Positions 19,413 through 28,512 of a DNA stretch of 64,000 bases are shown here, in pieces; position 1 is the stretch's first letter, and each line of letters opens with the position of its first letter. The translations under genes and the position numbers were made by a program. This DNA comes from Cognatundibacterium aquatile (lineage in GTDB: Bacteria > Pseudomonadota > Gammaproteobacteria > Burkholderiales > Burkholderiaceae_D). The stretch lies in NCBI RefSeq assembly GCF_014699135.1, contig NZ_JACOFT010000005.1, positions 288 through 64,287 of the forward strand, read 5' to 3'. The notes beneath the pieces were generated by a model that was given only the letters and a program-made list of their open reading frames with translations, had not been told where the DNA came from and ran no database searches.

Positions 19413-20237
19413 ATGAAATACATACTTCGCACAGGAGCAGGCATGCTGGTGCTGGCAATCATCCTGACCGCTGCTTCGGCTTTTTTTATGCAAGCGCATG
19501 CCGCTACCACGTTGACAGAAGCTGCTGCCGGTAATTTTTTTTCCGGTGACAGCAACGATACCCGCCCGGTGACAGCACAGGTCACACAAGTAGTATTAAG
19601 TGGGCCGATTGATTTACTGTTGCGCTCGTCTGTCGTTCCATCCCTGTCGGTGAGAGGCGATCCCAAGCTCGCTTCACGGGTGACCACCAGAGTTGACGGT
19701 AATACTTTATACATTACGACACGCGGTATCTTTATCACTTTAGGAAAATCCGAATCTGTCAGAGTGGAACTGAATTTACCTGTGCTTGAAAAACTACAGT
19801 TGTCTGGCAGCGGTGACGTGAATGTCAAAGGCTTTAAAGGAAAGAGGCTGGAGTTCAGCATGCGTGGTTCCGGCGATCTGATATTTGACGGCGATTTCAC
19901 TCAGATACAGGGCGCGATGAACGGGAGTGGTGACTTAAATTTATCGCTGGCGAATAGTGAGCAAGTCACGTTAAGCATGCAGGGGTCAGGTGATGCGATG
20001 TTAAAAGGTCAGAGTGCTGCACTGACTGTCAAATTATCGGGTTCCGGAGACTTACATGCGGAAGCGTTGAAAGCGAAGCAGGTGTTCATCGAATCCCGGG
20101 GTTCGGCAGACAGCAAGATTTTTGCGACGGAAGAGGTGAATGCGCGGCTGATGGGAAGCGGCGATCTGTCGGTAAAGGGAAATCCGCTGCGGAGGAATGC
20201 CGAACGTCTGGGTTCCGGCGACATTATCTGGCGATAA
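19413..20237 (+). CDS. Exported GIN-domain (DUF2807) beta-helix protein
   Basis: 274 residues with a signal peptide (basic start, hydrophobic core, cleavage near AHA-ATT at ~residue 31). The mature part has a repeating GSGD motif about every 20 residues (LSGSGDV, MRGSGDL, MNGSGDL, MQGSGDA, LSGSGDL, RGSADS, MGSGDLS, LGSGDI). That is the signature of the auto-transporter-adhesin head GIN domain, a right-handed beta-helix. No membrane anchor is visible, so it is periplasmic or surface-associated. It probably forms an operon with the DUF1700 gene. The ligand is unknown. Confidence 0.85.
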   Translation: MKYILRTGAGMLVLAIILTAASAFFMQAHAATTLTEAAAGNFFSGDSNDTRPVTAQVTQVVLSGPIDLLLRSSVVPSLSVRGDPKLASRVTTRVDGNTLYITTRGIFITLGKSESVRVELNLPVLEKLQLSGSGDVNVKGFKGKRLEFSMRGSGDLIFDGDFTQIQGAMNGSGDLNLSLANSEQVTLSMQGSGDAMLKGQSAALTVKLSGSGDLHAEALKAKQVFIESRGSADSKIFATEEVNARLMGSGDLSVKGNPLRRNAERLGSGDIIWR

Positions 20238-20643
20238 AAGGAGAAAACTTCTGAAAAGTGTTGCAAATTGAACTCAAAATTTGCCTTGTTTTAGTGCGAA
20301 ACAAAATTTTGAATGGTGCATTGAATTTTATGTAATTCAAAATATTGTTTAGTTGCCTGTATAAAAAATTAAATTGTATTTCGTCAGACTTGGTATTGAA
20401 ACTCTATTTATCTCGAAAAAATTTCTGCAATAATCGTTTCGGAAATGTAAATATTTGTTTCAATTTGATTGATGCAGCAACAAGTAACAGCGGAGCCCAG
20501 CGTAAACAGACTGTTTCCTTGTATCAGAGACAGTCGTGCTGGTGAATTTCGCATGACACCTGTTGTTGTCATCTGGAAAAGATGAAACGCCCATCTGCGC
20601 AATCCTTGCGCAGTTTCGTTTTTAACCTGACCAACCAAGAACC
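20238..20643. other. A/T-rich intergenic region
   Basis: About 400 bases, clearly more A/T-rich than the surroundings (long runs of TTTTG and AAATT near 20270-20470). No hairpin with a U-run, tRNA or credible ORF was seen. It presumably carries the promoter of the binding-protein gene. Confidence 0.4.
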
Positions 20644-21750
20644 ATGACTGCTAAGCTAAGTAAATGCCTGACCGTGTTATTTGTTGTGTTTAGTTTCATC
20701 ACTGGCGCGACAGCCCAAGAAAACCCCGTGCAATTCATGAGCCGTGCCAATGCTAAAGTGGCTCGCGCCGCCGCTTTAAAAAACCGCTGGGAAGGGCCGG
20801 TGGATGGCCCGAAAATGCACAAAAAAAAGAAAATTATTTTTATTGCCGGTGATATGAGTGATGCAGCGATTGCAGGTGTCTTTCACGGCGTCCGTGAAGC
20901 CAGTGCGGCGGGTGCCTGGGAGACATTGTCGATTGATTGCCGTGGCCGCTGTAATCAGGGCGCAGCCATCATTTCTCAGGCAATCGATATGAAGGCGGAT
21001 GGCATTATTCTGGCGGGTGTCGATGTCGCGACGCAGGCCAAAGGAATCGCGGCAGCGGCAAAAGCGAAAGTACCTGTCGTTGGCTGGCATGCGTCTGTCA
21101 AGAGTGGCCCGACTGATGGTTTGTTCACAAATATCACTTCGAATCCGAAAGAAGCCGCGCAAGTAGCGGCCTTATTTACGGTCGTCGATTCGAACAGCAA
21201 AGCTGGTATCGTCGTTTTCACCGATTCCAGCAATCCCTATATGGCAGCCAAGTCGGCGGCAATGATAGAAGCGATCAAGCAATGCGACGGCTGCCGTATC
21301 CTCAGTGTCGAAGACGTGCCGCTCAGTGACGCTTATCTGAAAATGAAAGGTGTGGTGGAGAACGTAGTCAAACGTCACGGTGCGAAATGGACGCATGTGA
21401 TGGCCGTGAATGACTTTTATTTTGATTTGCTGGATGCCTCAAGTATCGCGCCATTGGTGGCGTCCAACAAACTCTCGGGAATTTCCGCCGGTGACGGCTC
21501 TGCGACTGCTTACCGTCGTATCCGTAGCAAAGGAATACAAAGTGGCACGGTTCCTGAGCCTCTGACTATGCATGCGTGGCAACTGGTGGATGAACTTAAC
21601 CGTGCATTCTCAGATCAGCCGGCCAGTGCGTTTGTGACGCCGGTACATCTGGTGACATCGCAAAATATCGCCTATGACGGTGGCGAGAAAAATACCTTTG
21701 ATCCCGCCAACGACTATCGCAGTCATTATCAGCATATGTGGGCGAAATAG
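20644..21750 (+). CDS. Orphan periplasmic sugar-type substrate-binding protein
   Basis: 368 residues with a Sec signal peptide ending near GATA-QEN. The rest has the alternating strand/helix layout of type I (LacI/RbsB-like) binding proteins: KKKIIFIAGDMSDA, then IDMKADGIILAGVD (the usual ribose-binding-like block), VPVVGWHA, and a C-terminal YDGGEKNTFDP. No ABC permease or ATPase gene is adjacent: the upstream neighbour is the GIN gene 400 bases away and the downstream gene is convergent. It may feed a distant transporter or a chemoreceptor or kinase. The ligand is unknown. Confidence 0.8.
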   Translation: MTAKLSKCLTVLFVVFSFITGATAQENPVQFMSRANAKVARAAALKNRWEGPVDGPKMHKKKKIIFIAGDMSDAAIAGVFHGVREASAAGAWETLSIDCRGRCNQGAAIISQAIDMKADGIILAGVDVATQAKGIAAAAKAKVPVVGWHASVKSGPTDGLFTNITSNPKEAAQVAALFTVVDSNSKAGIVVFTDSSNPYMAAKSAAMIEAIKQCDGCRILSVEDVPLSDAYLKMKGVVENVVKRHGAKWTHVMAVNDFYFDLLDASSIAPLVASNKLSGISAGDGSATAYRRIRSKGIQSGTVPEPLTMHAWQLVDELNRAFSDQPASAFVTPVHLVTSQNIAYDGGEKNTFDPANDYRSHYQHMWAK

Positions 21751-21784
21751 CTCGCAAGCACAGAGGCGTATCATTACACCATCA

Positions 21785-21816
21785 ATAAAAAAGGCAGCTC
21801 ACGCTGCCTTTTTTAT
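21785..21816. terminator. Bidirectional rho-independent terminator
   Basis: Perfect 14-bp arms ATAAAAAAGGCAGC / GCTGCCTTTTTTAT around a TCAC loop, with a T-run on both strands. It lies between the convergent binding-protein and efflux genes. Confidence 0.92.
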
Positions 21817-21836
21817 TATTCATCGATTTTTTTACA

Positions 21837-23111
21837 TCAATCAATCACCCATAGTTTGTGCGCATCCAGCTCCAGGCGGGCGTGGGCAAACAAAGCATCG
21901 ATTTGCGCGGCTTCAGCGGCGAGTGTCGCATCAATTGCATTGCGACGGATTTGCAGTGTATCGCTGAGCGAGACCTCGCCCAGCTTATAGGCGGCCAGCG
22001 CCGTTGTTGCCTGCGCCTGGCTTTGCTGCTGTACTGCGTGCATGGTTTGCCAGATCGTATACTGCTTTTGACTTTCCGATACCACGCGCTGCGCTTCACG
22101 CGTTACTTTGAGCCGTGTGAACTGATATTTTTCTTCCGCCATTTTCGATTTCAGTGCCGCTGCACTGGCATCCGCTTTGCGAGCCGTACCTGATAAGGGA
22201 ATAGAGATGCTGATGCCGTAGATGCGTTCCTGCCCGCTGCGCTCGCGTGCTGCGCGTATGCCTACGGTTGGGTCGGGCATCGTTTCGGCAGCAATTCTCG
22301 ACGCCTGTAATTTTGACAGCGCCGCTTCTGCTTCGGCCAGTTCCAGCTCATGATTATCGTCCATGATCTGATCGACCCAATAGCTATGGCTTTGTTCTGT
22401 TTTCAAGGGCACCGGCAGCTGTGGCAGCTCGCTGATCTGCAGCCCTGAATACAAGGTTGCCAAGGCCTGTTTCTGCTGTTCTTCACGCAGTTGCGCTTGC
22501 TGCAATTGGGCTTCCACCCGTTTCGCTTCGGTATCTGCCAGCATCAGTTCCAGCCTGGCAGCGTCACCCGCTTTCACGCGTTTTTCCGCCATGCTGCGCA
22601 GTTGTACCGTGATATCAACTTGTTCTTGCAGGCGTTGGCGATAGGCGACCGCGCGCAAGGTGTCGAACCAGTCGTTGAGTAAGCTGCGACCAGCTTCATG
22701 CCAGCTATCGGCATACGACAGTTGTGCCATATCGACGGTTTTGTCACCGATGGCGGCATCTTTACTGGCTTTGCCAAACCAGCGCAATGGCCGTTCTATG
22801 GCGATTTCCTGATCGCGTAAGCTGTCGCCATTTTGTTCGGTGCGACGTGCTTGCGAGACCCGCATAACCCATTCATGGCTACCGGCTTCCAGACGTTGCT
22901 TGCTGGCCTGTGCGAGTTCTTTATTCAGTGTGCCGGAACGCAGTTGCGGCAGATTTTCCAGCGTTTTTCTTACCACTTGCTCCGGCGGCAGAATGGCAGC
23001 GATATCTGCTGGCGTTGCCGGAGGCAACACATTGGTCGCTCCAGCGATTGCTGAATAACTGGCGATACTGATCAGAGCCAGACGCATGGCGGTAGGTAAG
23101 ATGTTGTTCAT
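21837..23111 (-). CDS. TolC-family outer-membrane factor of metal RND efflux
   Basis: 424 residues with a signal peptide (MRLALISIASYSAIAGA) and long helical stretches typical of TolC/CusC/CzcC (EAGRSLLNDWFDTLRAV, RLELMLADTEAKRVEAQLQ). It forms the outer-membrane exit duct of the tripartite pump. The start is ATG 23111, six bases after GGAG, and overlaps the stop of the DUF3240 gene. It is the last gene of the operon, unusual in that the outer-membrane gene comes after the pump. A shared terminator lies downstream. Confidence 0.88.
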   Translation of the reverse strand: MNNILPTAMRLALISIASYSAIAGATNVLPPATPADIAAILPPEQVVRKTLENLPQLRSGTLNKELAQASKQRLEAGSHEWVMRVSQARRTEQNGDSLRDQEIAIERPLRWFGKASKDAAIGDKTVDMAQLSYADSWHEAGRSLLNDWFDTLRAVAYRQRLQEQVDITVQLRSMAEKRVKAGDAARLELMLADTEAKRVEAQLQQAQLREEQQKQALATLYSGLQISELPQLPVPLKTEQSHSYWVDQIMDDNHELELAEAEAALSKLQASRIAAETMPDPTVGIRAARERSGQERIYGISISIPLSGTARKADASAAALKSKMAEEKYQFTRLKVTREAQRVVSESQKQYTIWQTMHAVQQQSQAQATTALAAYKLGEVSLSDTLQIRRNAIDATLAAEAAQIDALFAHARLELDAHKLWVID

Positions 23112-23431
23112 GACAGTCTCCCGAATTGCAAAACGGGGGTAATCCAATAGCTAATGTCCTGGCTTTTGATTTCCAGCGACAATTCTTTTAACAGCTGGCG
23201 CAGTTTTTCCTGCTCGCCGACGACCAGGAACAGCTTGCGTTTGCAGCGCCCCTGCACCTGTTCCATAGAACTCAGCAGATTGGCGCCTTGTCCCATGCCT
23301 TGTGCTGCGACGATAGTGAAGCCGCTCGCCAGCGCCGGGCGGAGTAATAAGAAGTCAGCAACCTCGTCTTCGAGTGTCACTGGGATCGCCAGATTCAGCA
23401 GGGCATCCATGTTTTTTTCAGATTGAGTCAT
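23108..23431 (-). CDS. DUF3240 family protein of the metal-efflux operon
   Basis: 107 residues without signal peptide, matching DUF3240 (LTLEDEVADFLLLRP, GFTIVAAQGMGQG, VQGRCKRKLFLVV): a small ferredoxin-like or PII-like fold often found in Cus/Czc operons. It begins 11 bases after the pump gene and overlaps the outer-membrane-factor start by four bases. Cytoplasmic location suggests a regulator or metal sensor rather than a pump component. The role is unproven. Confidence 0.8.
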   Translation of the reverse strand: MTQSEKNMDALLNLAIPVTLEDEVADFLLLRPALASGFTIVAAQGMGQGANLLSSMEQVQGRCKRKLFLVVGEQEKLRQLLKELSLEIKSQDISYWITPVLQFGRLS

Positions 23432-23442
23432 GCCATATCCGT

Positions 23443-26400
23443 TCAGTTTTGTTTCGCACGTTTGTCGGTGGGAATGCCGAAGCGCTGAAATAGTATCGGT
23501 AACAGGATCAGGGTCAGCAGCGTCGCTGACACCAGACCACCGATCACCACGATCGCCAGCGGTTTCTGGATTTCAGAACCGGGGCCGGTCGCCATCAGCA
23601 AGGGAATCAGACCGAAACCCGTGATGCTGGCGGTCATCATGACCGGGCGGAAGCGCCGTAATGCACCTTCAGAAACCACTTCTTTGAGGGCAATACCGCG
23701 CGCCACCAGTTGATTGAAATAGCTGATCATGACCAGACCATTGAGTACCGCAATCCCCATCAGCGCAATAAAGCCGACCGACGCAGGTACCGACAGATAT
23801 TCGCCAGTGACTGCCAGAGCGATCACGCCACCCAGCAATGCAAACGGAATATTCACGAACACCAGTAAAGCCTGACGTATGCTGTGCAGGGTCGTGAACA
23901 GCAGCAGGAAAATCAGTGCCAGTGCGACCGGCACTACCACCGCCAGCCGTGCGGCTGCCCTTTGCTGATTTTCAAATTGTCCGCCCCAGCTCAGACGATA
24001 GCCCGCTGGCAGCTTGACCTGCTGCGCCACTTTTGCTTTCGCTTCATCAACGAAGCTGACCAGATCGCGATCACGTACATTGGCTCTGACGACTGTCAGG
24101 CGCGAGGAATTTTCGCGTTCGACTTTGACCGGTCCTTCGACTGTGCGCAGACTGGCGACTTGCGACAAAGGAATAGACAGGTTATCGGTCACTGGCAGAC
24201 GCAATTGCTGGAACAATGAAGGTGATATCTGCATCTGATCGCTGCCGCGTATCAGTAAAGGCAGACGTTGCCCTTCCTGTATCACGACGCCGCTGATCTT
24301 GCCTTCCACCAGCGTACGCAAGTCATTTTGTATCTGCTCGACGCTGAGGCCTAATCTGCCTGCGGCTTCGCGGTTGATATCGACTTGCAGGTATTGCACG
24401 CCCTCGTTCTTGACGCTGAGTACATCCTGACTGCCACTGACGCCAGAGACGACTTTCACGATCTGTTCTGCCAGCCCACCCAGAATCTGAGTGTTCGGGC
24501 CGTAAATTTTAATCGCCAGATCACCGCGCACACCTGACAACATCTCGGATGTACGCATTTCGATCGGCTGCGTGAAACTGAAATTCACCCCGGAAAATTC
24601 CATCGTCACTTTACGTAACTGATCAATGAGTTCGTCTTTGCTTTTGACCTTCCAGCTGGCGCGTGGCTTCAGTACCAGAAAGGTATCGGTTTCATTGAGC
24701 CCCATCGGGTCCAGACCGAGTTCATCGGAACCCGCGCGGGCGACGATACTGGTCACTTCCGGCACTTTTTCCAGAATGCGCTGTTGCACCGCCATGTCGA
24801 TGCGGGCGGATTCCTGCAGATTGATCGACGGCAATTTTTCTATCTGCATGATGATGTCGCCTTCGTCCAGAGTCGGCATGAATGACTTACCGATGAACGG
24901 AAACAGACAGGCGGTCAGCAGCAGGGCGGCGACGGAGGCAAATGCGACTTTGCGTCCGTTGGCCAACGCCTTCGTCAGGGTGGCGCGGTACATCGCTTCC
25001 AGCTTCAGCACCAGTTTAGGTGTGCCGCTATGGCCGTCTTTCAGCAGGAAAGATGACAGCACGGGAATCACCGTCAGCGACAAAATTAATGACGATGCCA
25101 GTGCAAAAATAATCGTCAGTGCGACTGGTATGAATAATTTTCCTTCCAGTCCTTGCAGCGACAACAGCGGTAAAAACACAATCATAATCACCAGCATACC
25201 GGCGGTTACTGGTACCGCGACTTCCTTCACTGCGCGATAAATCACATGCAGGCGGCCAAGTTTAGGCTGACCGTGGTCACCACTATGCGCTTCAATATTT
25301 TCGACCACGACAACGGCAGCATCGACCAGCATACCAATTGCAATTGCCAGCCCGCCGAGTGACATCAGATTGGCGGTCAACCCGAAACTTTGCATCAGCA
25401 GGAAAGTACCGAGCGCCGATAAAGGCAGGATGCAGGCCACGACCAGCGCCGAGCGTACATTACCAAGGAACAGGTACAGCAACACCACGACCAGGATGGT
25501 TGCTTCCGCGAGTGCTTTGGTGACGGTGGAAACCGCACGTTCGACCAGATTGCCGCGGTCATAAAAAGGCTTGATGCTTGTGCCTGCCGGCAGCGTCTGA
25601 TTGATCGTGATCAGGCGTTCGCGAATGTTATCGACAACTTGCTGCGCATTCGCACCACGCATTGCCAGTACCAGTGCCTCGACCGCTTCGCCTTTACCGT
25701 CTTTCGTGACGGTACCGTAGCGGGTCAGCTGACCGATTCTGACTTTCGCCACATCGCCGACTTTGATCGATACACCATCTCTTTGAGCGATGGCAATCGC
25801 CCGCACATCGTCGAGTGTACGGATGTTGCCATCACTGCGAACCAGCAAGGATTCTTCACCCGAAGACAAGCGACCCGCGCCGTCGTTACGATTATTCGCC
25901 TCCAATGCCGCTTGCAGCTGGGCGAGCGAGATGCCACGCGCAATCAATGCATCAGTATCAGGAACGATTTCAAAACTTTTCACCATGCCGCCTAGTGAAT
26001 TGACATCCGCGACACCGGCGATATTGCGCAATTGCGGACGTATCGTCCATTCCAGCAAACTGCGTTTTTCCATCAGCGACAACGGGCCTTCAATGGTGAA
26101 CATGAAAATTTCACCGAGTGGCGTGGTGATCGGTGCCAGACCGCCGCTGACAGATGCGGGCAGATCTTTCATCACGTTGCTGAGGCGTTCACTGACTTGC
26201 TGGCGGGCCCAGAACACATCGGTACCATCCTGAAAATCGAGTGTGATATCGGCAATCGCATATTTGGATTGCGAACGCAGTATCGCCTGTTTAGGAATGC
26301 CTAACAGTTCCTGCTCAATCGGCGCAACGATACGTGCTTCGATTTCTTCCGGAGTCATGCCCGGCGCTTTCATGATCAGTTTGACCTGCGTCGTCGACAC

Positions 26401-26523
26401 ATCCGGAAAGGCGTCGATAGGCAAGCCCTTAAAGGCCTGATAACCGGCAGCGATCATCAGTATGCTGGCAACGATGATCAGCAGACGCTGAGCGAGTGAA
26501 AATGCAATCAGTCGGGATAACAT
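23443..26523 (-). CDS. Heavy-metal RND efflux pump (CusA/CzcA family)
   Basis: 1,026 residues, normal for heavy-metal RND (HME) transporters that export cations by proton antiport. The N-terminal helix is followed by GLPIDAFPDVSTTQV, and the central TM4 reads AIAIGMLVDAAVVVVENIEA. Asp401 and Glu408 of the proton relay are present, but the first Asp of the CzcA DFG..D motif is replaced, as in CusA-type pumps. The porter domain has GLDPMGLNETDTFLVLKP, more Czc-like. The metal is therefore uncertain: Cu/Ag or divalent cations. The start overlaps the adaptor stop (TAATG). Confidence 0.9.
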   Translation of the reverse strand: MLSRLIAFSLAQRLLIIVASILMIAAGYQAFKGLPIDAFPDVSTTQVKLIMKAPGMTPEEIEARIVAPIEQELLGIPKQAILRSQSKYAIADITLDFQDGTDVFWARQQVSERLSNVMKDLPASVSGGLAPITTPLGEIFMFTIEGPLSLMEKRSLLEWTIRPQLRNIAGVADVNSLGGMVKSFEIVPDTDALIARGISLAQLQAALEANNRNDGAGRLSSGEESLLVRSDGNIRTLDDVRAIAIAQRDGVSIKVGDVAKVRIGQLTRYGTVTKDGKGEAVEALVLAMRGANAQQVVDNIRERLITINQTLPAGTSIKPFYDRGNLVERAVSTVTKALAEATILVVVLLYLFLGNVRSALVVACILPLSALGTFLLMQSFGLTANLMSLGGLAIAIGMLVDAAVVVVENIEAHSGDHGQPKLGRLHVIYRAVKEVAVPVTAGMLVIMIVFLPLLSLQGLEGKLFIPVALTIIFALASSLILSLTVIPVLSSFLLKDGHSGTPKLVLKLEAMYRATLTKALANGRKVAFASVAALLLTACLFPFIGKSFMPTLDEGDIIMQIEKLPSINLQESARIDMAVQQRILEKVPEVTSIVARAGSDELGLDPMGLNETDTFLVLKPRASWKVKSKDELIDQLRKVTMEFSGVNFSFTQPIEMRTSEMLSGVRGDLAIKIYGPNTQILGGLAEQIVKVVSGVSGSQDVLSVKNEGVQYLQVDINREAAGRLGLSVEQIQNDLRTLVEGKISGVVIQEGQRLPLLIRGSDQMQISPSLFQQLRLPVTDNLSIPLSQVASLRTVEGPVKVERENSSRLTVVRANVRDRDLVSFVDEAKAKVAQQVKLPAGYRLSWGGQFENQQRAAARLAVVVPVALALIFLLLFTTLHSIRQALLVFVNIPFALLGGVIALAVTGEYLSVPASVGFIALMGIAVLNGLVMISYFNQLVARGIALKEVVSEGALRRFRPVMMTASITGFGLIPLLMATGPGSEIQKPLAIVVIGGLVSATLLTLILLPILFQRFGIPTDKRAKQN

Positions 26524-27713
26524 TATTGCGCTCCGCCTTCTTCAGCGCCAAGTCCGGCTCGTGCGCCTTTCAGCTGAATAATGCCCTGCGTGGCAATCTG
26601 GCTGCCGACTTGCAATTTCGGATTACTGCTGACCCAGGCATGTTGCCCGACTGTGCTTAACAGCTTGACTTTGACTGCTTCAAATCCCTGTGCATTTTTG
26701 ACGAAGACATAGTGTTCGTTTTTACTCTGGATCAGGGCTTTGGCAGGAACACCTATGCTATTGGGCGGTATCACGCCGCTCTGGTGACGCGCATCAACGA
26801 ATTGATTAAGTTTCAGACATGGATTGCCATCGATGACTTGTGTGCGTATCAGTGTGGTCTGGTTACCGCTCTGAATCTGGGACGAGATGGCGGTGACTTT
26901 GGCACTGGCGCAGTTATTCACCTGCATCAGATCGCCGATACGGATGCTGGATGCCTGCTGTGCCGATGCCTGTAATTCGACCCAGAACGCGCCGTCTTTG
27001 CTGATGCTTGCGATCGGTGTTCCCGCCTCTATACGTTGCCCGGGTTTGACATTGATTTCAGTCAGTATGCCGTTACTGTTGGCGCTGATTCTGAGCACCG
27101 ACGTCAGATTCTGATTACTGAGTAACTGACGAATCTGGGTCTCGCCCATGCCGGCGCTGCGCAGCGCCTGATAGCGTTCTCTGGCAGCGACATCGGCCTG
27201 TATCGCCGCGGCACGACTGTCTTGCAGACGGCTTTGGGCGATGATGCCTTCGTTGAATAAGCCTTCATCCCGTTCGCGTTTTTCTTTCGCCAGTCTGGAT
27301 TGAGTGGCGAGTTGTACGTATTCACGCTGCATCTCCATCAGTTGCTGGCTGAAGATAGTCACAATCGGATTACCGCTGCGTATCGGCTGCATAGACTGAT
27401 GCTGCACTTCCTGCACAACGCCGCTGACCATGCTACTGATCATGCTGACTGCATTGGGTGGTGCCACGACCGTACCGGATAAATGCTGACCTTCGGCCGC
27501 ACTTGCTTTGCCGTCGCTTTTGGCGGTATCTGCTGCAATCGCTGCTTCGGTTTTGATTCCCGCGCGCAGTATCTGCTCGTTTGTCAGTTTGATCTGGTTA
27601 TTGGTTTCTGCGACTGCCGCACCACAGCTCAATAACGCTGAAAATGTACAGAAAATCAGTTGTTTGCGGACGCCGCTACGGTGTTGCAGTTGTCGTTTTT
27701 TCGTGATCATCAT
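26523..27713 (-). CDS. Periplasmic adaptor (membrane fusion protein) of metal RND efflux
   Basis: 396 residues with an N-terminal signal/anchor (RKQLIFCTFSALLSCGAAVA) and the HlyD/CusB layout: a barrel-sandwich hybrid half GVVQEVQHQSMQPIRSGNPI, a helical hairpin of ~100 residues, the second half NGILTEINVKPGQRIEAGTPI, and beta-barrel domains. It links the inner-membrane pump to the outer-membrane factor. It is the first gene of the operon, with AAGGG before a doubled ATG. The divergent two-component genes 112 bases away probably control it. Confidence 0.88.
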   Translation of the reverse strand: MMITKKRQLQHRSGVRKQLIFCTFSALLSCGAAVAETNNQIKLTNEQILRAGIKTEAAIAADTAKSDGKASAAEGQHLSGTVVAPPNAVSMISSMVSGVVQEVQHQSMQPIRSGNPIVTIFSQQLMEMQREYVQLATQSRLAKEKRERDEGLFNEGIIAQSRLQDSRAAAIQADVAARERYQALRSAGMGETQIRQLLSNQNLTSVLRISANSNGILTEINVKPGQRIEAGTPIASISKDGAFWVELQASAQQASSIRIGDLMQVNNCASAKVTAISSQIQSGNQTTLIRTQVIDGNPCLKLNQFVDARHQSGVIPPNSIGVPAKALIQSKNEHYVFVKNAQGFEAVKVKLLSTVGQHAWVSSNPKLQVGSQIATQGIIQLKGARAGLGAEEGGAQ

Positions 27714-27755
27714 GATGTACCCTTGGCTTGAATAGACGTATTCTGGAATGAATAT

Positions 27756-27772
27756 CTTAAGAACTCCTTAAC
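27756..27772 (+). promoter_or_regulatory. PmrA/QseB-type direct repeat operator
   Basis: CTTAAG-N5-CTTAAC, a direct repeat with an 11-bp period, fits the consensus of PmrA/QseB-type OmpR regulators (yTTAAk-N5-yTTAAk). It lies between the efflux adaptor and the response-regulator gene and could serve both directions, including autoregulation. Confidence 0.55.
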
Positions 27773-27825
27773 AACTCGCCGTTACAATGCATTCGACAGT
27801 TACAGGAGGCCACAGGAGGTATGCA

Positions 27826-28512
27826 ATGCGCATATTATTAGTTGAAGATGATCCCCAATTAGGTCGGGCGACACAAATCGGGCTGGATCAGTCCGGTTAT
27901 GCCGTTGACTGGGTGCAGACAGCGGATAGCGCCTTATCTGCGGTAAAAACACATGACTATGCTTGTATTCTGCTCGATCTCGGCTTGCCTCAGGTGGACG
28001 GCATGGTGGTGCTGACGCGGCTGCGGGCATCAGGATTTGCCGGAGCGATACTGATCGTCACGGCACGCGAACAGATTGCAGATCGCGTCGCAGGGCTTGA
28101 TGCCGGAGCTGATGACTTTATTATAAAACCTTTCGATCTCGATGAACTCGCGGCACGTATCCGTTCTGCATCACGCCGTAGCGGCGGGCGTACGCGCGAA
28201 GTGATTCATCATGGTGACATTGTGATGGATATTGCCGCCCGCTCGGTCACGGTGAAGGCGCTTCCTGTCGTTCTGACCGCCAAGGAATTCCGGGTGCTGC
28301 TGATGTTGTTTGAGCATCTTGGCCGTGTGCTTACCCGCGAACAACTGGAAGAAACGCTGTATAGCTGGGGTGAGGAAATCGAAAGTAATGCAATTCAGGT
28401 ACACATTCATCATCTGCGCAAAAAACTTGGCAAACACCTGATCCGCACGATACATGCCGTGGGCTACGTCATTGATAAGCCCGGTGCAACTGCGCCAGAG
28501 GAGGCGCAATGA
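27826..28512 (+). CDS. OmpR-family response regulator (PmrA/QseB/CusR-like)
   Basis: 228 residues: receiver (MRILLVEDDPQLGR, phospho-acceptor Asp51 in LLDLGLPQVDG, Lys in IIKPFD) and a C-terminal winged helix (VLTAKEFRVLLML, TREQLEETLYSW, NAIQVHIHHLRKKLG). Start ATG 27826 has a perfect AGGAGGT five bases upstream and is preferred over the ATG at 27787. It is divergent from the metal-efflux operon and overlaps the kinase gene by ATGA. It most likely activates the efflux genes in response to metal. Confidence 0.92.
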   Translation: MRILLVEDDPQLGRATQIGLDQSGYAVDWVQTADSALSAVKTHDYACILLDLGLPQVDGMVVLTRLRASGFAGAILIVTAREQIADRVAGLDAGADDFIIKPFDLDELAARIRSASRRSGGRTREVIHHGDIVMDIAARSVTVKALPVVLTAKEFRVLLMLFEHLGRVLTREQLEETLYSWGEEIESNAIQVHIHHLRKKLGKHLIRTIHAVGYVIDKPGATAPEEAQ

